Source: Adiantum capillus-veneris (lineage: Eukaryota > Streptophyta > Polypodiopsida > Polypodiales > Pteridaceae). From it: a DNA stretch of 64,000 bases. Positions within the stretch are counted from its first letter, which is position 1. The number at the start of each line of letters is the position of its first letter. The notes under the pieces were generated by a model, which was given only the letters and a program-made list of their open reading frames with translations, was not told the origin of the DNA and did not search any database. Made by a program: the position numbers and the translations under genes. This document shows positions 22,761-36,561 of the stretch, piece by piece. The stretch lies in the NCBI GenBank assembly GCA_014529385.2, contig CM043971.1:84857340-84921339 (forward strand). Direction: 5' to 3'.

Positions 22761-25700
22761 AGGGTGGTGTTTTCTTCTTCTTTTTCATAATATTCTCCAA
22801 CTTTGTTCATGGGAACAAACTGAATCTCTTTGTTGTCCATTTTATTTTTCAATTTTTCCAATTTTTTTGAGATTAGCCCCGTTATCCCCACCTTCTCTAG
22901 GGTTTTCTGTAAATCATTCCAGAAGTATGGCCTGAATTTTAACAGTTCTCCCAAGGTAAGAGTGCATTGGATGGGTGTAGACATGATTGAATGAATGTTG
23001 TGTACTTCTAGGGTTTGTTTAGCTCTTTTTACTTGAGTGGTCTTACACACGATGAATTCATCTTCATTATCTCCCAAGTAAGAAGGTAATGTTTTCAAGG
23101 TCAATGGTTTCGACATTCCTGAAGCTTCGCATCCGCAATCCCCGTACAAGGATTGTACATCCATGTTCATATCAAAAGGTAGGTTATCCAACTATACTTC
23201 CTCTATAGGAGCTGACTTTAGAGTTAGGCTCCCATCATTGACCTCTCTCACTATTTCCCATAAGTGTCCTTGCCAGTCTCTTACCACAAGCTCCTCAGGT
23301 TTTGCAATACTTTCAAACTTGCGTTTTTGTTTTTCCAGCATTTCTTGCATGATTCTTACCAAATTTTGATAAGCTTCCAGCTTTTCTGCTTCCATATCTG
23401 GAGAAGGATAGTCTTTCCATTTGTTTTCCATGTTTTGGCTTGCTTTAAGTCCTGCTTGGTAGGCTTCCAAGGCGGCATTAATAGGGTCAAAATTTTTATC
23501 AACCAAAATGGATCCTCCAGTTTTCACGGTTGTTTCCTTGAATTCACTTCCAGTTTCTTTCAACTTTTCTTGGAATAGCTTCTTTGCTTTCTCCTCGATT
23601 TCTACCCGTTGTTTTTGTTTTCTCATCTCATATCTTTTGCTTCTTTTGATTCTTTGAGAGGAAAATTTTGTATTTTCCGAATCATCAGAGGAGTTGTGTT
23701 TCTTTTTCTTTGCCTGGGCTCTAGTGATACCTTGATTGGAACAATCGGTTCACTCTCTGATGAGCTACTAGGTATCACTTGGACTACGTTTACTACGGTT
23801 TTACCCTTGTTTATGGGACTTTTAGGACAATCTTTCGAAAAGTGTCCCCCCTTTTTGCAACATTGTATGCAATAGGCTTCAACTGGTTTGAGTTTTTTGT
23901 CAGGCTCTAGATATTCATTTTTCTAATGATCATCAGCACCACAGTTATGACAGTTTCATGTTCTTGGCTTCATCATGGGTCTTACCATGGGAGGTCTGAC
24001 ACCTTGAATAGCTACATAATACATTGGTGTGAGCTCTGGTGGAGCATAATTCATTGTTTCTTCCATTGGTGGTGGATGTCCAATATCCTTCTACCATTAC
24101 TGTAGATGGACTAGGCTTTGCATAGGATGTAACAGGCACTAATGCTTGTTCATCTATGACTGCTTCAGAGTGCATGTACTTTACAAGCACTGCATTATGT
24201 CCTGGATACGGAGGTTGTTGTCCCAACACAGGTTGAGGTCTTTCCATACCCATTGGTGGTCTTTGAGCTTGGGCCATATTAGGTTGATGTCCTTGTGGCC
24301 TCATGGGCATGTACTGAACATTCCCATCATACTTTGGTCTGAAGTAGCACTCTTGGGTCTCATGGTTGATCCATTTACCCTCGATTGCACACCATTTTTG
24401 TGGCCTAATTGGTTGTCCTTGTGGAGGTATCCCTTGTACTAGTCCCCTCATAGGTGCTTTCTGCATGTTGTTCATCATGTCGTTCATCATTTTTAGCATA
24501 TCTTTGATAGATGAGAGTGGTGTTGCAGCAGCCATTCCCACTTGTGCTGGTTTAGTGGATGCTATTTTCTTTCTTTGGTTATCCTTAGGGACATCTTCTT
24601 CATTGAAAATTTTACAATTGTCTCCTAAGTCAATAGCATCTGACACACATGCTTCTAGGGTTGTATGCTTTTTACTATAGAGTATAGCATGAAGTTCTTT
24701 GTTTAGCAGTCCCTCTAGAAACAAAGATACAAGTCGTTCTTCTGCAGGTATCTCCAGCTCTGGGCATCTGGCAATGTATTGTTTCATTCAAGTTGAAAAA
24801 TCCCTAACAGACTCACCATGTTTATGTTTAAAGCTGTAGATTTGAGCTACCGTATTATGTTTAGTCCCCGTTTTGGAACAAGCAACTACAAATCCTTGAA
24901 TAATGTGTTCAAGTCCATGATCGACCTTGGTGGAATGTTTTCTGGAACCATGTCGATGCTTTTCCTTCTAATGTCATTCCAAACCCTGAATTGAGTATGG
25001 AAATCGAATATACACTCTTCTCTTAGTGCTTGCTTAAAGCTTGCTAAGTGGTCATATGGATCCCCTGATCCACTGTATCTTCTGACCCATTTCTGAAAAT
25101 CAGTTGGTCTGACACGTCTGGTTGATTCAACTCCACGTATTCTGGCAGTTGGTCATGTTCCGAGTCCTTCAAACCACTCTGTGGGAAATGGTGACTCATG
25201 TAGCCCTGGGTTGGCCTTAGTGTCACCCGGTTTTCTACGTGATGAGGTGGTTTCCAGTTTCTTCACATTACTCTCAGATGATCTCTCACAGTGTTCATCT
25301 CTTGGAATTGTTTATGGTCCTTGCCCCAATATCCAATCCCGTATGGAATACCTTTGGTATTTGGTTTCTTCTACCTCCTCATGAGTCATCATAACAAAGT
25401 TGTTATTATAACAATCCCTAAACAGGTAAGTTGGTAGGTCCACTGATCCCTTATCTTTGATCTTGAAGATATAGATGATCTTCATGGATCTTAGTTGTCT
25501 TGGTTTGGCATGCGAAGTCCATAAAAGATCTTTTATGTTTCTATCTTCCCAACAATAGACCCCGATCCTAGGATTATCCGTACTAAGCAATTTCAAAGGC
25601 TTCAAATCTACTTGATCGTATCCCTTGAATTCTAAAGTTGGTGGTCCTTCTTTTGCTGACATATCTGGAATTATGGTGTTTCTTCTAAACCCCATTTGTC

Positions 25701-26096
25701 TACCACATCAAGGTTTTCGACTTGTACATATTGAATTCCGTTTTTGTCCATGTACATTTTTCCTTGTTTGTTTTCCCTAATCTCTTCTTCGAACTCAATA
25801 CCATGGTCATCAATGCGAATAGCATACTCCTCGTTAGGGTTCAAGTAAACATGGGCTCCATGGCGGTTAGTCTTGTAAAAAGATAGTATATGATTATAGC
25901 GCATTGTCGTTCCGGTTTTTGAGTGAGTTGAGTAAGAAGACATTTCGGATGTTGAATCTGAAAAAGTGTCTGAGACTTCTTCGAGAATTGTGTGCAAGGA
26001 ATTGCCTTGATTTATGCTTTCTTCGGTGGATACTCTATTGGAGGTTTCTCCGACTTTGCCTTGTTTTCCTAGTACACGACCAGATCTAAGGTTCAT
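22761..26096 (-). pseudogene. Element 1 gag region with zinc knuckles
   Basis: It begins at MNLRSGRVLGKQGKV (26096), a start typical of gypsy gag proteins. Frames 25671-26096 and 25312-25695 are the N-terminal part, not assigned. The gag core is around 24787-23945 (EIPAEERLVSLFLEGL, TTLEACVSDAIDLGD), followed by a P/M/Q-rich linker. Two zinc knuckles follow: CHNCGADDH at about 23953, which has lost its last Cys and contains a stop, and CIQCCKKGGHFSKDC at about 23880-23830, near canonical CCHC. The coiled segment 23192-23626 links to the protease. Several stops and frameshifts make it nonfunctional. Confidence 0.7.
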
Positions 26097-26100
26097 ATAG

Positions 26101-28060
26101 ACTTATGAAGCCCTGGATAGAGTACTTACCTTTGGATTGACTTGTCATCAATTTCCATTTGATTCGATTGCAACTTCCGTCAAGCCACTGATTCCTCGTC
26201 TACAACCTGATTCTTGTACAAATTTGATCAAGTTAGCTATTCTTCTATAAAGACAGTAGAGTTTTTTGCTAACTCTCGTGATTGGTCTCTCTGTGTCACT
26301 TCAAATCGAGCTATGGGAGTCAAAATTTGACTTTCAGATTCGACTTTAGCAAAAAATCAAAGGTTTAATCTGCAACCTGGAAACTGAGTGTACATGTACC
26401 AATTTTGATCCGATTGAACCCAAAATTGCCCTATGGCTTTATATTATGTTGGTCTAACACTGTATAAGTTCAAAAGTCAAAATTGATGTCTCTAGATAGT
26501 AGAAGTAAATAATCGCGACTGTCAATTTTTTGCACTTTTTGGATTGGTTTGGCAAGTATACAACTTGTTCAAGTCTCTGGACAAGTTTCAACAAGTTTGG
26601 ACAAAATCTGATCAAGTTTAACAACTGTTTTGTGTCCGCAGGCTCTAATTTCGAGAATCTGGTTTAAGTCTCACTTTTGTGATCCAAATTTTACCAAAAT
26701 TGATTTGTGAAATCCACTTGGTATGCTTGAACTTGTGGTATACTCAAACTTGCAAATTTCTCAAGTTTTGAAGCAGATGTAAATAATTGCGATTATTTAC
26801 TCCAGCTATATTTTTCAACTTTTTACCCTAACTTTGACACAGATCTGTTAAGCACCTTAAGTTAAGGTCACTAGCCAAGTTTCATCAAGTTTGGACAATT
26901 TTTGGTCGAATGGTCATCAAATATCTGTCCGCAAACTAATTTTGCAAATTTGGTCACAATTTTCAATCTAGTGATCCAAAACTTACCAAATTTGATTTTG
27001 GGCTTATTACAACATGTTAAAACTAGTGGTTGCTGACTTGGTCAAAAAAGTTGAAAAATGGGACAGATATAAATAATCGCAATTATTTACATATGACAAC
27101 TATTTGCAAATTTTTGGTCAACTGAGCATGTACACATGTTTATCACATCAACATAAGCCTATGAATCAATTTTCAACAAGTTTGGACAAATTTTTCCCCA
27201 ATTTACACTCAAGATTCAAAAAGTCAGTACAAACTTTAGTTTTTACCCAGTTTTTTGCCAGTTTAGTGATCCAAATCTCTTGGACCTTTACAAAAGTTGT
27301 TTGTACACATGCAATGAGTCAATGGCATGAACCTTGGTCAATTTAGAGCAGAAAGTTAATAATCACAATTATTAACTTCAGGCTTGAAATGAACACTTTT
27401 TTGTAATTTTTTCAAAGACAGTCCTTATATGAGCTATTTTAAGCCTATGAATCAAGTCAAAAATTAATTTGGCCTAAAATATCAAGAAAAAGTAAATAAT
27501 CTGAGTTTTAGCCAACTCTTAAAATTTTTACCTCGGAGTGTCTTTGAGCTTACCAACAACTGGTTCAGACAACTTTTAAGCTTACTCTCCAGTCGGATTG
27601 AGTGGTTTCGAGTCTTTTCGAGCTATTTCTAGCTGTAGACCTGAAATTTTGCAACTTCCAATAACAATTCACACTTGATTCTTTCAAAGAGAGCAATGTT
27701 CTGAAATCCACCTCGGATCCTACTTACCCTACTCCTAGATTCTCATGCAATGGGGTTGTGGAAAGTGTCCACAAACACTCGTTTTCTTTTTTTTTATTTT
27801 AATGTTTTTCTGAGCACCGATCTTAAGGCTTGTTTGTCTACCAATCATTCTCAAAATCCTAATCTATTTCCACAATCCTACAATCCTAAAGGCACTTAGC
27901 AAGTACAATTACTTCCAAACTACCTCTACACAGCAAAAGACGACAATCTTAAGCTATGCGGTTTCTAAAAGAAAGTTTTGAACTCTAGGTGAATCTAGAA
28001 AAAGTTAAAGGATAACTTCACAAGACGGTCATGTTTTTCCCTAGTTTAGGTCTCTTCGAT
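26101..28060 (-). repeat. Element 1 leader: degenerate ~285-bp tandem units with palindromes
   Basis: Non-coding leader between PBS and gag. A 22-bp palindrome recurs at 26505-26526 (right half decayed), 26779-26800, 27069-27090 and 27355-27376, with a half copy at 27492. Spacings are 274, 290, 286 and 137 bp. Between them, phrases such as CAAGTTTGGACAA and GTGATCCAAA recur at similar offsets, so these are diverged tandem units of about 285 bp. Confidence 0.75.
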
Positions 28061-28077
28061 TCCCAGCAGCGGCGCCA
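28061..28077 (-). other. Primer binding site, tRNA-Asp type
   Basis: The minus-strand sequence TGGCGCCGCTGCTGGGA starts 2 nt after the LTR end (CCCACA). It resembles the complement of the tRNA-Asp 3' end known from Athila and Ogre/Tat elements (TGGCGCCGTTGCCGGGGA), with a few differences. It fixes the orientation of the element and the inner LTR border. Confidence 0.75.
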
Positions 28078-28079
28078 AA

Positions 28080-29000
28080 TGTGGGACGCATGTCTAACCT
28101 CACCATCCTATCTTATTGCAGTATTAGCAAGAACCACAATTAAATTGTCAATCCATGGGACGAAGCTGACTCGACTAGTGTATAGAGGCTACAAGAGGTT
28201 TTCAATCTCTCGAAAAATAACTAACAACTCGCATCTAACTCAAGCTACACTCAAGTGACTGAAATCACCAAAAGCCAATCGCTCATCAGTAAACAAATCA
28301 CATCCGTTACAGCATCAAATGAAATCCAAGCGTAACGAAACTTCTAAGACAAGTTTATAAGACCTAAGCACACATGTTTATGGTCTCAAACCCCACTTTA
28401 GGTCAAGTTTCAAAATCGTGATTATTAACAGCAGTGGATTTTTGACCCAGTCGTTTTCGACCCAGAATGCATCTAAATGCTTAGCAATGATGCCCCAATA
28501 CCCCGCCTATGCTTAGTTTTTTATTTGAAAGTGTAAATTCCTAGATATGATGAAAATTAGGCCGCGGGTCGGCGACGCCAAAAGCTACGAAATACCGTGA
28601 TGTGTTTACGTCAATGCGTAGAGCTCTTACCTACATTTGCAATGCAACAAACGTGACTGCAATGTGACAACCGGGGAGGGAGTAGGAAGCGCGAGAAGGA
28701 GAGGAGTGAACGACGTTAGCTCACGGTGTGTATTTCTTATCCAAAACTTATAAAAAACTTACAAAAATTGGCTTTTATACCTTAGGCAAGGTTTTTGAGT
28801 GGTCAAAACTAATAATTTGGAGTTCTACCAAAGTTGGAAAATGACTGGCTGATACAATCTAGAAGCTTGTAGCCCTAGCTCATTAATTACAGAGTGTATC
28901 CAAGAAAATAGGAGTTACAATATTCCCGATTTATCAAAATAATAAAGGTTTTACAAAGAGAACTCCGAAAAATGGTATCCGTGTTAGCTTGCTGCTAACA
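28080..29000 (-). repeat. Element 1 5' LTR (921 bp)
   Basis: On the plus strand it starts TGTGGGACGC and ends GCTAACA, giving TG...CA termini in both senses. The inner border is fixed by the PBS 2 nt away; the outer border by the point (29004) where R1 sequence resumes. A TATA-like box lies on the minus strand at 28772-28779. A hairpin sits at the outer end (28981-29001). No partner LTR was found. Confidence 0.65.
28772..28779 (-). promoter_or_regulatory. TATA-like box of element 1 LTR
   Basis: TATAAAAG in the context GGTATAAAAGCC on the minus strand, about 220 bp inside the outer LTR end and about 690 bp before the PBS. It is a plausible U3 promoter by position and sequence only. Confidence 0.4.
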
Positions 29001-29001
29001 C
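28981..29001 (-). repeat. Hairpin at the outer LTR end
   Basis: GTGTTAGC (28981-28988) pairs with GCTAACAC (28994-29001) over 5 nt. The stem includes the terminal TGTTAGC of the LTR in element sense. Confidence 0.7.
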
Positions 29002-29003
29002 TG

Positions 29004-30224
<1,221 letters not shown>

Positions 30225-33200
30225 CCGCATCCCAGAGCGGGTCTTGTTGGACTCAGCACTCAGAGAGAGGGTAGAGGCTCTATGGACAGAGGGCATGGAC
30301 AGCCAGGCTCTACCTACAGACAGAGTGGCCGTAGGCCTAGCTCAGCTTAGCCACTTTTTTCTCCAGGAGTCTCTGGCTTGACGGGCTGCAGCGAGAGAGG
30401 AGGAGCAACGTCTCAGATGAGGCATTGCTTCACTACAGAGGATGCAGGAGCAGCATCCAGACAGTCCATGGTTGGAGGAGCAGTTACAGCAGGCTCGCTA
30501 GGAGCTTGCTTGCACAGAGGAGAGGCGTCATGAGTTTGCCTTTCACCGACAGGCATCTCAGTGGACCCAGGTGGGTGACAAAGTGGCAGGTGCTTTTTTA
30601 GAGACAGTGGGACCTCGGCACTCGCCTGCCAAGGTCAATCAATTTAGGAGACCCGATGGGTCAGTTGTTTGTGAGCCCGGGGATATGCGTGCAGTTGCTA
30701 CTGACTTTTACTATGAGCTACTGTCGGGGCTGAGTCTCAGTCAGAGCGGTAGGATGCATGCAGGGAGCAGGTTTGGGCACAGATGCCTTGTCTTGTGATT
30801 GAGGAGATGCGCCAGAGGCTAGAGATGCCTCTTCAGCTTGAGGAGCTGCACAAGGCTCTTAGGGCCCTCCCTTGTGGTAGCTGTCCAGGTGAGGATGGGC
30901 TGACTCCCAGCTTCTTCTTGGAGTACTGGGACCTGCTTGGCCCAGATCTTTGTAGTGCCTTTCAATACATTCTGCACAGAGAAGTGATGCCGAATAGCAT
31001 GAGTGAGGGTCTAATTTACCTCATTCCAAAGGAGGGTGGCTCCTTGGATGAGATTCGATAGTGGCGCCCCATCATCATCCTCAACTCAGCCTACAAAATT
31101 CTTGCCAACGCTCTGAGTTTGAGGATTCAGCCACTTTTGGAGAGCCTTATACATGGGACTCAGACAGGTTTTGTCAAGGAACGCAGTATCCTTGACAACA
31201 TCTTCACTTTCTGGGAGGCTTCTGCCCTGGCACGACGGCTCCGTGGGGAGGACCTTGTGATTCTTCTTCTCGATTTTGAGAAGGCATACGACAGAGTTGA
31301 CTGGGACTTTCTAGAGGGCACTATACGCAGGATGGGCTTCTCAGATGCTTGGATCAGAGGGGTGTCAGCTTTGTACAGATAGGCTCACAGTCATGTGCTT
31401 TTGGCAGGAGGTAGAGGTGAGCGCTTCATGCTCACACGATCGGTCAGACAGGGTTGTCCTCTTGCCCCCTTTCTCTTTCTGTTCTATGCGGAGGCGATGA
31501 GCAGATTTTTGGTGTCACAGCAGGTTGGTCCAAGGGGCTTAGCACTCCCTATACGGGGAGATGAGCTTCTGGACGCTGAGTTTGCCGACGACTCAGCCTT
31601 GTACTTAGAGGGCCAGGAGGCCAATCTACACAGATGTGAGCAGGATTTGGACACCTTCTGTTGTGCATCGGGCGCACTGATCAACTGGAGAAAGACAGTG
31701 GCTTTCTCGGTTGGCAGTGCTCCTGTGCCAGATTGGATGCCAGGAGAGGGTTTTAGGTGGATTCCCCCAGGGACTGCAGTTCGGTACTTGGGTTGTCAGG
31801 TTGGTTTGGACTTGTCCCCCGAGCAGTAGATTTCTCCTCTTCTCCTGTCCATCAGGAGAAAGCTATTACATTGGAGATCAGCACGACTTTCGCTGGCTGG
31901 TAGAGTAGTAGTTGCCAACCAGGTGTTGTTGGCGACTATGTGGTACATCACTTCTTGCTGGATCTTCTCGAGTTCTTGTATCAGCCAGGTAGAGAGGCTG
32001 ATCAGGAACTTCCTTTGGTCAGGTCGTGACACTCAGATTGCCCGAGCCAAGGTGGCTTGGTCGGTCATCACACTTCCTTGTTCTCAGGGAGGGCTTGGGA
32101 TCATTGATCCAGCACAGCAGAGCAGAGCCCTTCTTGGGAAGTTCGTCTTCAGAGGACTTCTTCCAGGCGAGGAGCCCTGGAAGGATTTCTTGCTGCAGAG
32201 GCTTCGTGCCAGGGTGCCTCAGTCAAGAGGCCCTTGGCAACCTTCAACTAGATGGATCTTTACAGAGTTGCGTCGAGTTGGTTTGAGCAGGAGACTGGAG
32301 GACCGCTTCGCTGTGAGTTTTCTTCGATCTTGGGAGCTCCTACGGCGTGGCCTAGAGCAGAGACAGCCGCCGACGTGCACGGAGGAGCGCCTACGGTAGC
32401 CCCTCATCTGGAACCCCATGGTTAGAACTCAGAGAGGCCACTTGGTTGGGAGTCAACCTCATGTTTCTTGGGGTCCCATGGCAGCAGGTCCAACGCGCTC
32501 TCTAGGTGACTGGCGAGAGTTCACAGGTTTGTCAGAGGAGGTGCAGGGTGTCCAGTTACAGGGCATGAGAGGGGTGCAGAGCATGTGTCAGGACATCTCA
32601 GAGTCAGTTCCAGCTGAGTGGTTCACGCCTCTTGAGCCAGTAGCACCCCGGTGGATGGGATCCTTCACACGACTGGAGGTTCTCATTTCAGTCAGGGCCT
32701 ACTCAGAGACTGTCACAACCCTTTTCTTCGAGCTTCAAGGTGGGGGATGATTACAGCGAGCTGCAGTAGAGGCCCCGCAGGTAGCAGAGTGTTGTTTCCA
32801 AAGGATCCAAGTTGTGGGCATCTGTGGGAGGACTTGCGTCATAGACCCTGACCCATCAACTCTTGAGACTGGACATTGGAGGCTATGGGCTTGGGAGTGT
32901 TGTCCACTGGCACGAGTACAGTGGGATCCTGGTGAGTGGCTATGGAGGGACCCCTTCTCTTCTGCAGACTACCCAGGAGTCCCCTTCTTTCAGTACATTG
33001 TTCGGCTTGGACGTCATATACTTGCAGCACAGAGAGAGGCCCGCCCCGCTGCAGCACGTCATTGGCAAGAGGAGGGCCTCACAGTTGAGTTCTTGGCAGC
33101 CTTTTGGCAGAGGCTGTGGGACTCCAAACAGCCGAGGCGCATCACTTTGTTTTAGTGGCTGGTTGCACACAGAGCCACAACAGTAGGGAGCTGGCTTGTA

Positions 33201-33942
33201 CATAGTGGTCTCTCGACCGCATGTGCAGCCTGTGACCAGTTGGTGGAGAGTCAGCGTCATTGTCTTTGGGACTGTCCCTTGGCCCAGCAGGTGTGGCTAC
33301 GAGTTCTTTGGCTGATGCCTGCCCTCTCCTCGGCTCGACAGTACACTTGGGGGGCAGCGGCTTGGTCCACCCTCACGGGCCCGGCACTTCAGTTTGAGCT
33401 ATCTTCCACTAACAGGATGATAGTGATGCAGGGGGGGCGACCACTCTAGCCTCCTACAGAGCTTATTCCACAAGAGTGGTGCAGTGAGAGAGAGGAGTGT
33501 TGGGAGCTCATCAGTGGCCTGACACTTTGGTTCATCTGGCAGGCCCACTGTTTCTGCATCTTTGAGGCTCACCCTGTGCCACCAGTAGAGATTGTTCGAG
33601 ACTTTTGGCTAGAGCTGATCCATACTCTCAGAGGACAGCTTGAGGGACTACAGGGCAGCTCCGACCGCATGCGGGAGCGCCGCGAGGCTTTCCTTCAACT
33701 CTGGCGCCCTAGGCCTTTCTACACCATAGTCGAGGGGGTGCTCAAATGGCACTACTGTCCACCTGTGTGGCTCTTCCCTCCTCCTATCTCTTGATTTAGC
33801 CTCATTGTATATATGCTGTTTTTTTTCATTGGGAGAGTCTCCCCATCATGCTTGTTGTAGCCCTCTCTTGCAGAGGTGGTTGTAGCCCTATGGGAAGTTT
33901 TCATTAACTAATAGAAGGATCTTTTTCTCGGAAAAAAAAAAA
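30225..33942 (+). mobile_element. LINE 1: 5'-truncated non-LTR retrotransposon
   Basis: Plus-strand LINE with RT and a C-terminal zf-RVT-like domain, ending in an A11 tail (33932-33942). There is no endonuclease domain, so it is truncated at the 5' end as is usual for LINEs. R1 sequence lies on both sides, but the two flanks correspond to different R1 positions and no target duplication is visible. Confidence 0.85.
30400..33794 (+). pseudogene. LINE 1 ORF2 remnant: reverse transcriptase and zinc-finger tail
   Basis: Starting from a charged linker ending QWTQVGDKVAGAFLE (about 30560-30610), the frame shows LRALPCGSCPGEDGLTPSFF (30783-31061) and a finger-palm block with TGFVKERSILDNIF and LLLDFEKAYDRVDW (motif A, 31119-31382). 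Then come SVRQGCPLAPFLFLFY and the catalytic FADDSALYLEG (31395-31829). Frames further on hold VERLIRNFLWSG and GGLGIIDP (about 31980-32110), then the zinc-finger-like block RHCLWDCPLAQQVWL (33240-33449). Stops at about 31060, 31382 and 31829 and later frameshifts inactivate it. The product would copy LINE RNA at the target site. Confidence 0.85.
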
Positions 33943-34109
33943 GTGTAAGTGTGTGTGTACCTAGATGTATCAATCCCATGCAAATGAAGTATGGCAAGGT
34001 ATAGACTTCAAGGCACTCACCCACAGGACAAAATACCTACATGCTACATCAATAGCTCAAGTGTTTGTTGTGTAGCTGGATGAAGCAGTCATAGTCAAGA
34101 TGAAGTGAC

Positions 34110-34112
<3 letters not shown>

Positions 34113-34158
<46 letters not shown>

Positions 34159-34165
34159 GTGCGTG

Positions 34166-34252
<87 letters not shown>

Positions 34253-34258
34253 GTGTGT
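34113..34258 (+). repeat. Compound TG/CG microsatellite in R1 copy F
   Basis: GT repeats interrupted by GCGCGCGCGCACGCGTGCGTGCATG at about 34145-34169. It lies directly against the R1 downstream phrase TAGCTGTTTTAATTTAAA, which marks a deletion relative to copies A and C. Confidence 0.95.
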
Positions 34259-36538
34259 AGCTGTTTTAATTTAAATACATATACACCAAAGAACATGACG
34301 TTTAAAAAACGATTGGCTTTAGATGACTAGGAAAAGATTTGTACATAAACAACTCAGTCTTTGATTCATAACTATACAGCATAATAAGAATGAGATATCA
34401 TTCCAAATGATTTTATACACAGGTATCAAAACTATCCCAATTGAATCATCAAGTGTTTTCAAAGTCGGATTGCAGCATGCTAAACCTTTTTAAGTCAAGA
34501 TAGGACTCTCACCTGCATCCATATAGTCAAGACAACAGATATGTTAGACTTGGCTACGTATGGCACGCTTCAAAGAACCTATCAGTAGTTTGTTATCCAT
34601 GTCAAACTTAAAAACTATTAGACTAGCTATTATCTTAAAAATTTAAGGAGTTAAAAAATCTCAAGTTTTTTTTACATCAGAAGTACTCTTGCCAGAATTG
34701 CCCCATATGGTCTTAAAAACTTCTTTTTATAGTAACTATTTACTGTTAAAAAATGTCCATGTATCCATAAGTTAAAAAATTATATGCACTGCTTTTGTTT
34801 TGTAGCTACAAAAAAATGTATGGACCAAAACTTGTATGCAATGCTTTGTTTTGTAACTACATCCTAATATATGCACCGAAGTTGAGCCCTTCAAATAGTA
34901 CAAACCAACTAACCATAGTAGATAATGTTTCATCACAATAGAGGTTGGTATTGAAGCTTTAGTTAAAGCAAGCTCTCAAATTACATCAATTAGGGTGTGC
35001 TAGCCCTATATAGGTTTATCAAAAAAATCCATTTTTCCACCATATGGCAGAAAGTTGTAGTAGCAAAATCCCAAAATTTCAACCATCAAAGCAGAAGATA
35101 CATTCGGCTTAGCAACCAAAAAGGAGACTAAGAATTTAAGAAGATTATTAAGTCAAATCTTTCAGGAAACCAAAATATGGCAAAAATAAGAACCAGAGTT
35201 TAACTCAAATCTGAGAATATGTATATATGTGTAAGGTTACCAATCAAAGCTAGATCGCTGACCATACAAAGCAAAGCATTCCAATCATATACAGGGTCTC
35301 ATATCTCCTAGGATTTAGCCAAGATCAAGTACTATTGAATAGTAGATCTTGCCAAAAACTTTTTGCTGAAAATACCCAGTATTACCAGCAGATATAGGGT
35401 TAGGTGGATTTTTTCTTTAAAAATTTAACTTCCTCACCAACAGACCCTAACCAAAAAGAGCCAGGTCATCAGGTAGAATTCAATCCCAACAAAAAAAACC
35501 ATACTAGCAACAGCTAGAGACCATGATCAAAAGTCCAGCTAAAAATCAAACCTCCAATCAAGACATCAGCCAATAGGAATTACCTGCCATTGAAACTATA
35601 GTACAACTCAAATCACCATGAGCCATTAACATGCCTTGAGACTCTTTGAATATCAAGCACTCCACTGATGTGTGAATATAAGTCAATCCTATTTTGTGCC
35701 CGAGTGATCCATCAAACAGTATTACAGAGATAACAAAGATTAGATTAGTAAACTCTTAAGCTCAGTGAGCAGGTCAAGAGTCCAACAATCCAAAAATTAG
35801 CTATATTAGCCAGAGGACCAAAAGTAATCAGAGAGAAAAAAAAATCCATCATATTTTGTGCCCAAACCATATTAATCATAATTAATGAATATTTTTACTC
35901 CAGCTAAACAACAGAGACCAGGTACGCAGAGTTCTCATCCTTTTCTAAATCATATCAAAAATAATTTCAAAAAAAATCAGTAAAACCATAATCCCTAAGT
36001 GCTGAAGATGTTGTAATAAAGAGTTTACGATCATATGATTACCAAGTGAACTAGTCTAAACATCAACCAACAACCAATCAACCAGTAACCAAACAACCCT
36101 CTTTTTATAATCAATAACCATAACCATTTGATCCAGTAAGGCCAATAAAAATCAGTCAGCATGGAATTCAAATCCTAATGCTTAGATTCAATATTTATTA
36201 ATGCCAATTCAAAGAAAAGTCGATGAAAAGCTACATTTTCTCTTTGCATTCAGCACCCACAACAAGGACAGAAAACATCCTTTTTAGAATCAATGTTCCA
36301 AGGCAAGAACCAAATCCTATCATAATCATCCAATTAAGAGCTAGTACCCTTCCAAAAACCCTCATAGTGGTATAGCATAAGAAATTTTCTCAAACTGAGT
36401 TTTGAGTGAAATGTAGAACCTGTGGAGCAGAATCATTCAAAATAATCACCAAAGTGCCCAGGGAAATTCATAGCCAAGCATATTTCCACTCACACTGTCT
36501 CTCTCTCCCTCTTTTCAAAAAACCAAAACCAAGTCTAA

Positions 36539-36561
36539 GTGAGGGAACACACATCCCTCAC
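36539..36561 (+). repeat. R1 terminal hairpin, copy F
   Basis: GTGAGGGA (36539-36546) pairs with TCCCTCAC (36554-36561) over the 7-nt loop ACACACA, after AAGTCTAA. It is the A-T counterpart of the G-C version at 7939-7961. Confidence 0.8.

Larger units (their letters stand above)
11487..29000 (-). mobile_element. Element 1: large decayed Ty3/gypsy LTR retrotransposon
   Basis: Transcription sense is right to left: LTR 28080-29000, PBS 28061-28077, leader to 26.1 kb, gag, protease, RT, RNase H, zinc domains and integrase to 18.18 kb, then a second protease-like module, a leader-like repeat and an accessory ORF to about 11.9 kb. The order RT-RNase H-integrase defines Ty3/gypsy. A tRNA-Asp-type PBS and an extra 3' ORF are features known from the plant Tat/Athila group, so I infer relationship to that group. 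R1 ends at about 11482 on the left and resumes at about 29004 on the right, so the element sits within R1. I could not find a matching left LTR, so the 3' end appears lost or diverged. Confidence 0.85.
33943..36561 (+). repeat. R1 copy F
   Basis: It starts directly after the LINE 1 A tail at a position equivalent to 8594 in copy C and continues to a TG tract (34113-34258). It then jumps to the equivalent of 9415 and matches 1520-1950 of copy A through 34260-34700. It ends with the terminal hairpin at 36539-36561. No coding capacity. Confidence 0.75.

Noticed and set aside
31796-32032. Minus-strand frames within LINE 1
   Set aside because: They are shadows of the plus-strand LINE coding frame and match no family.
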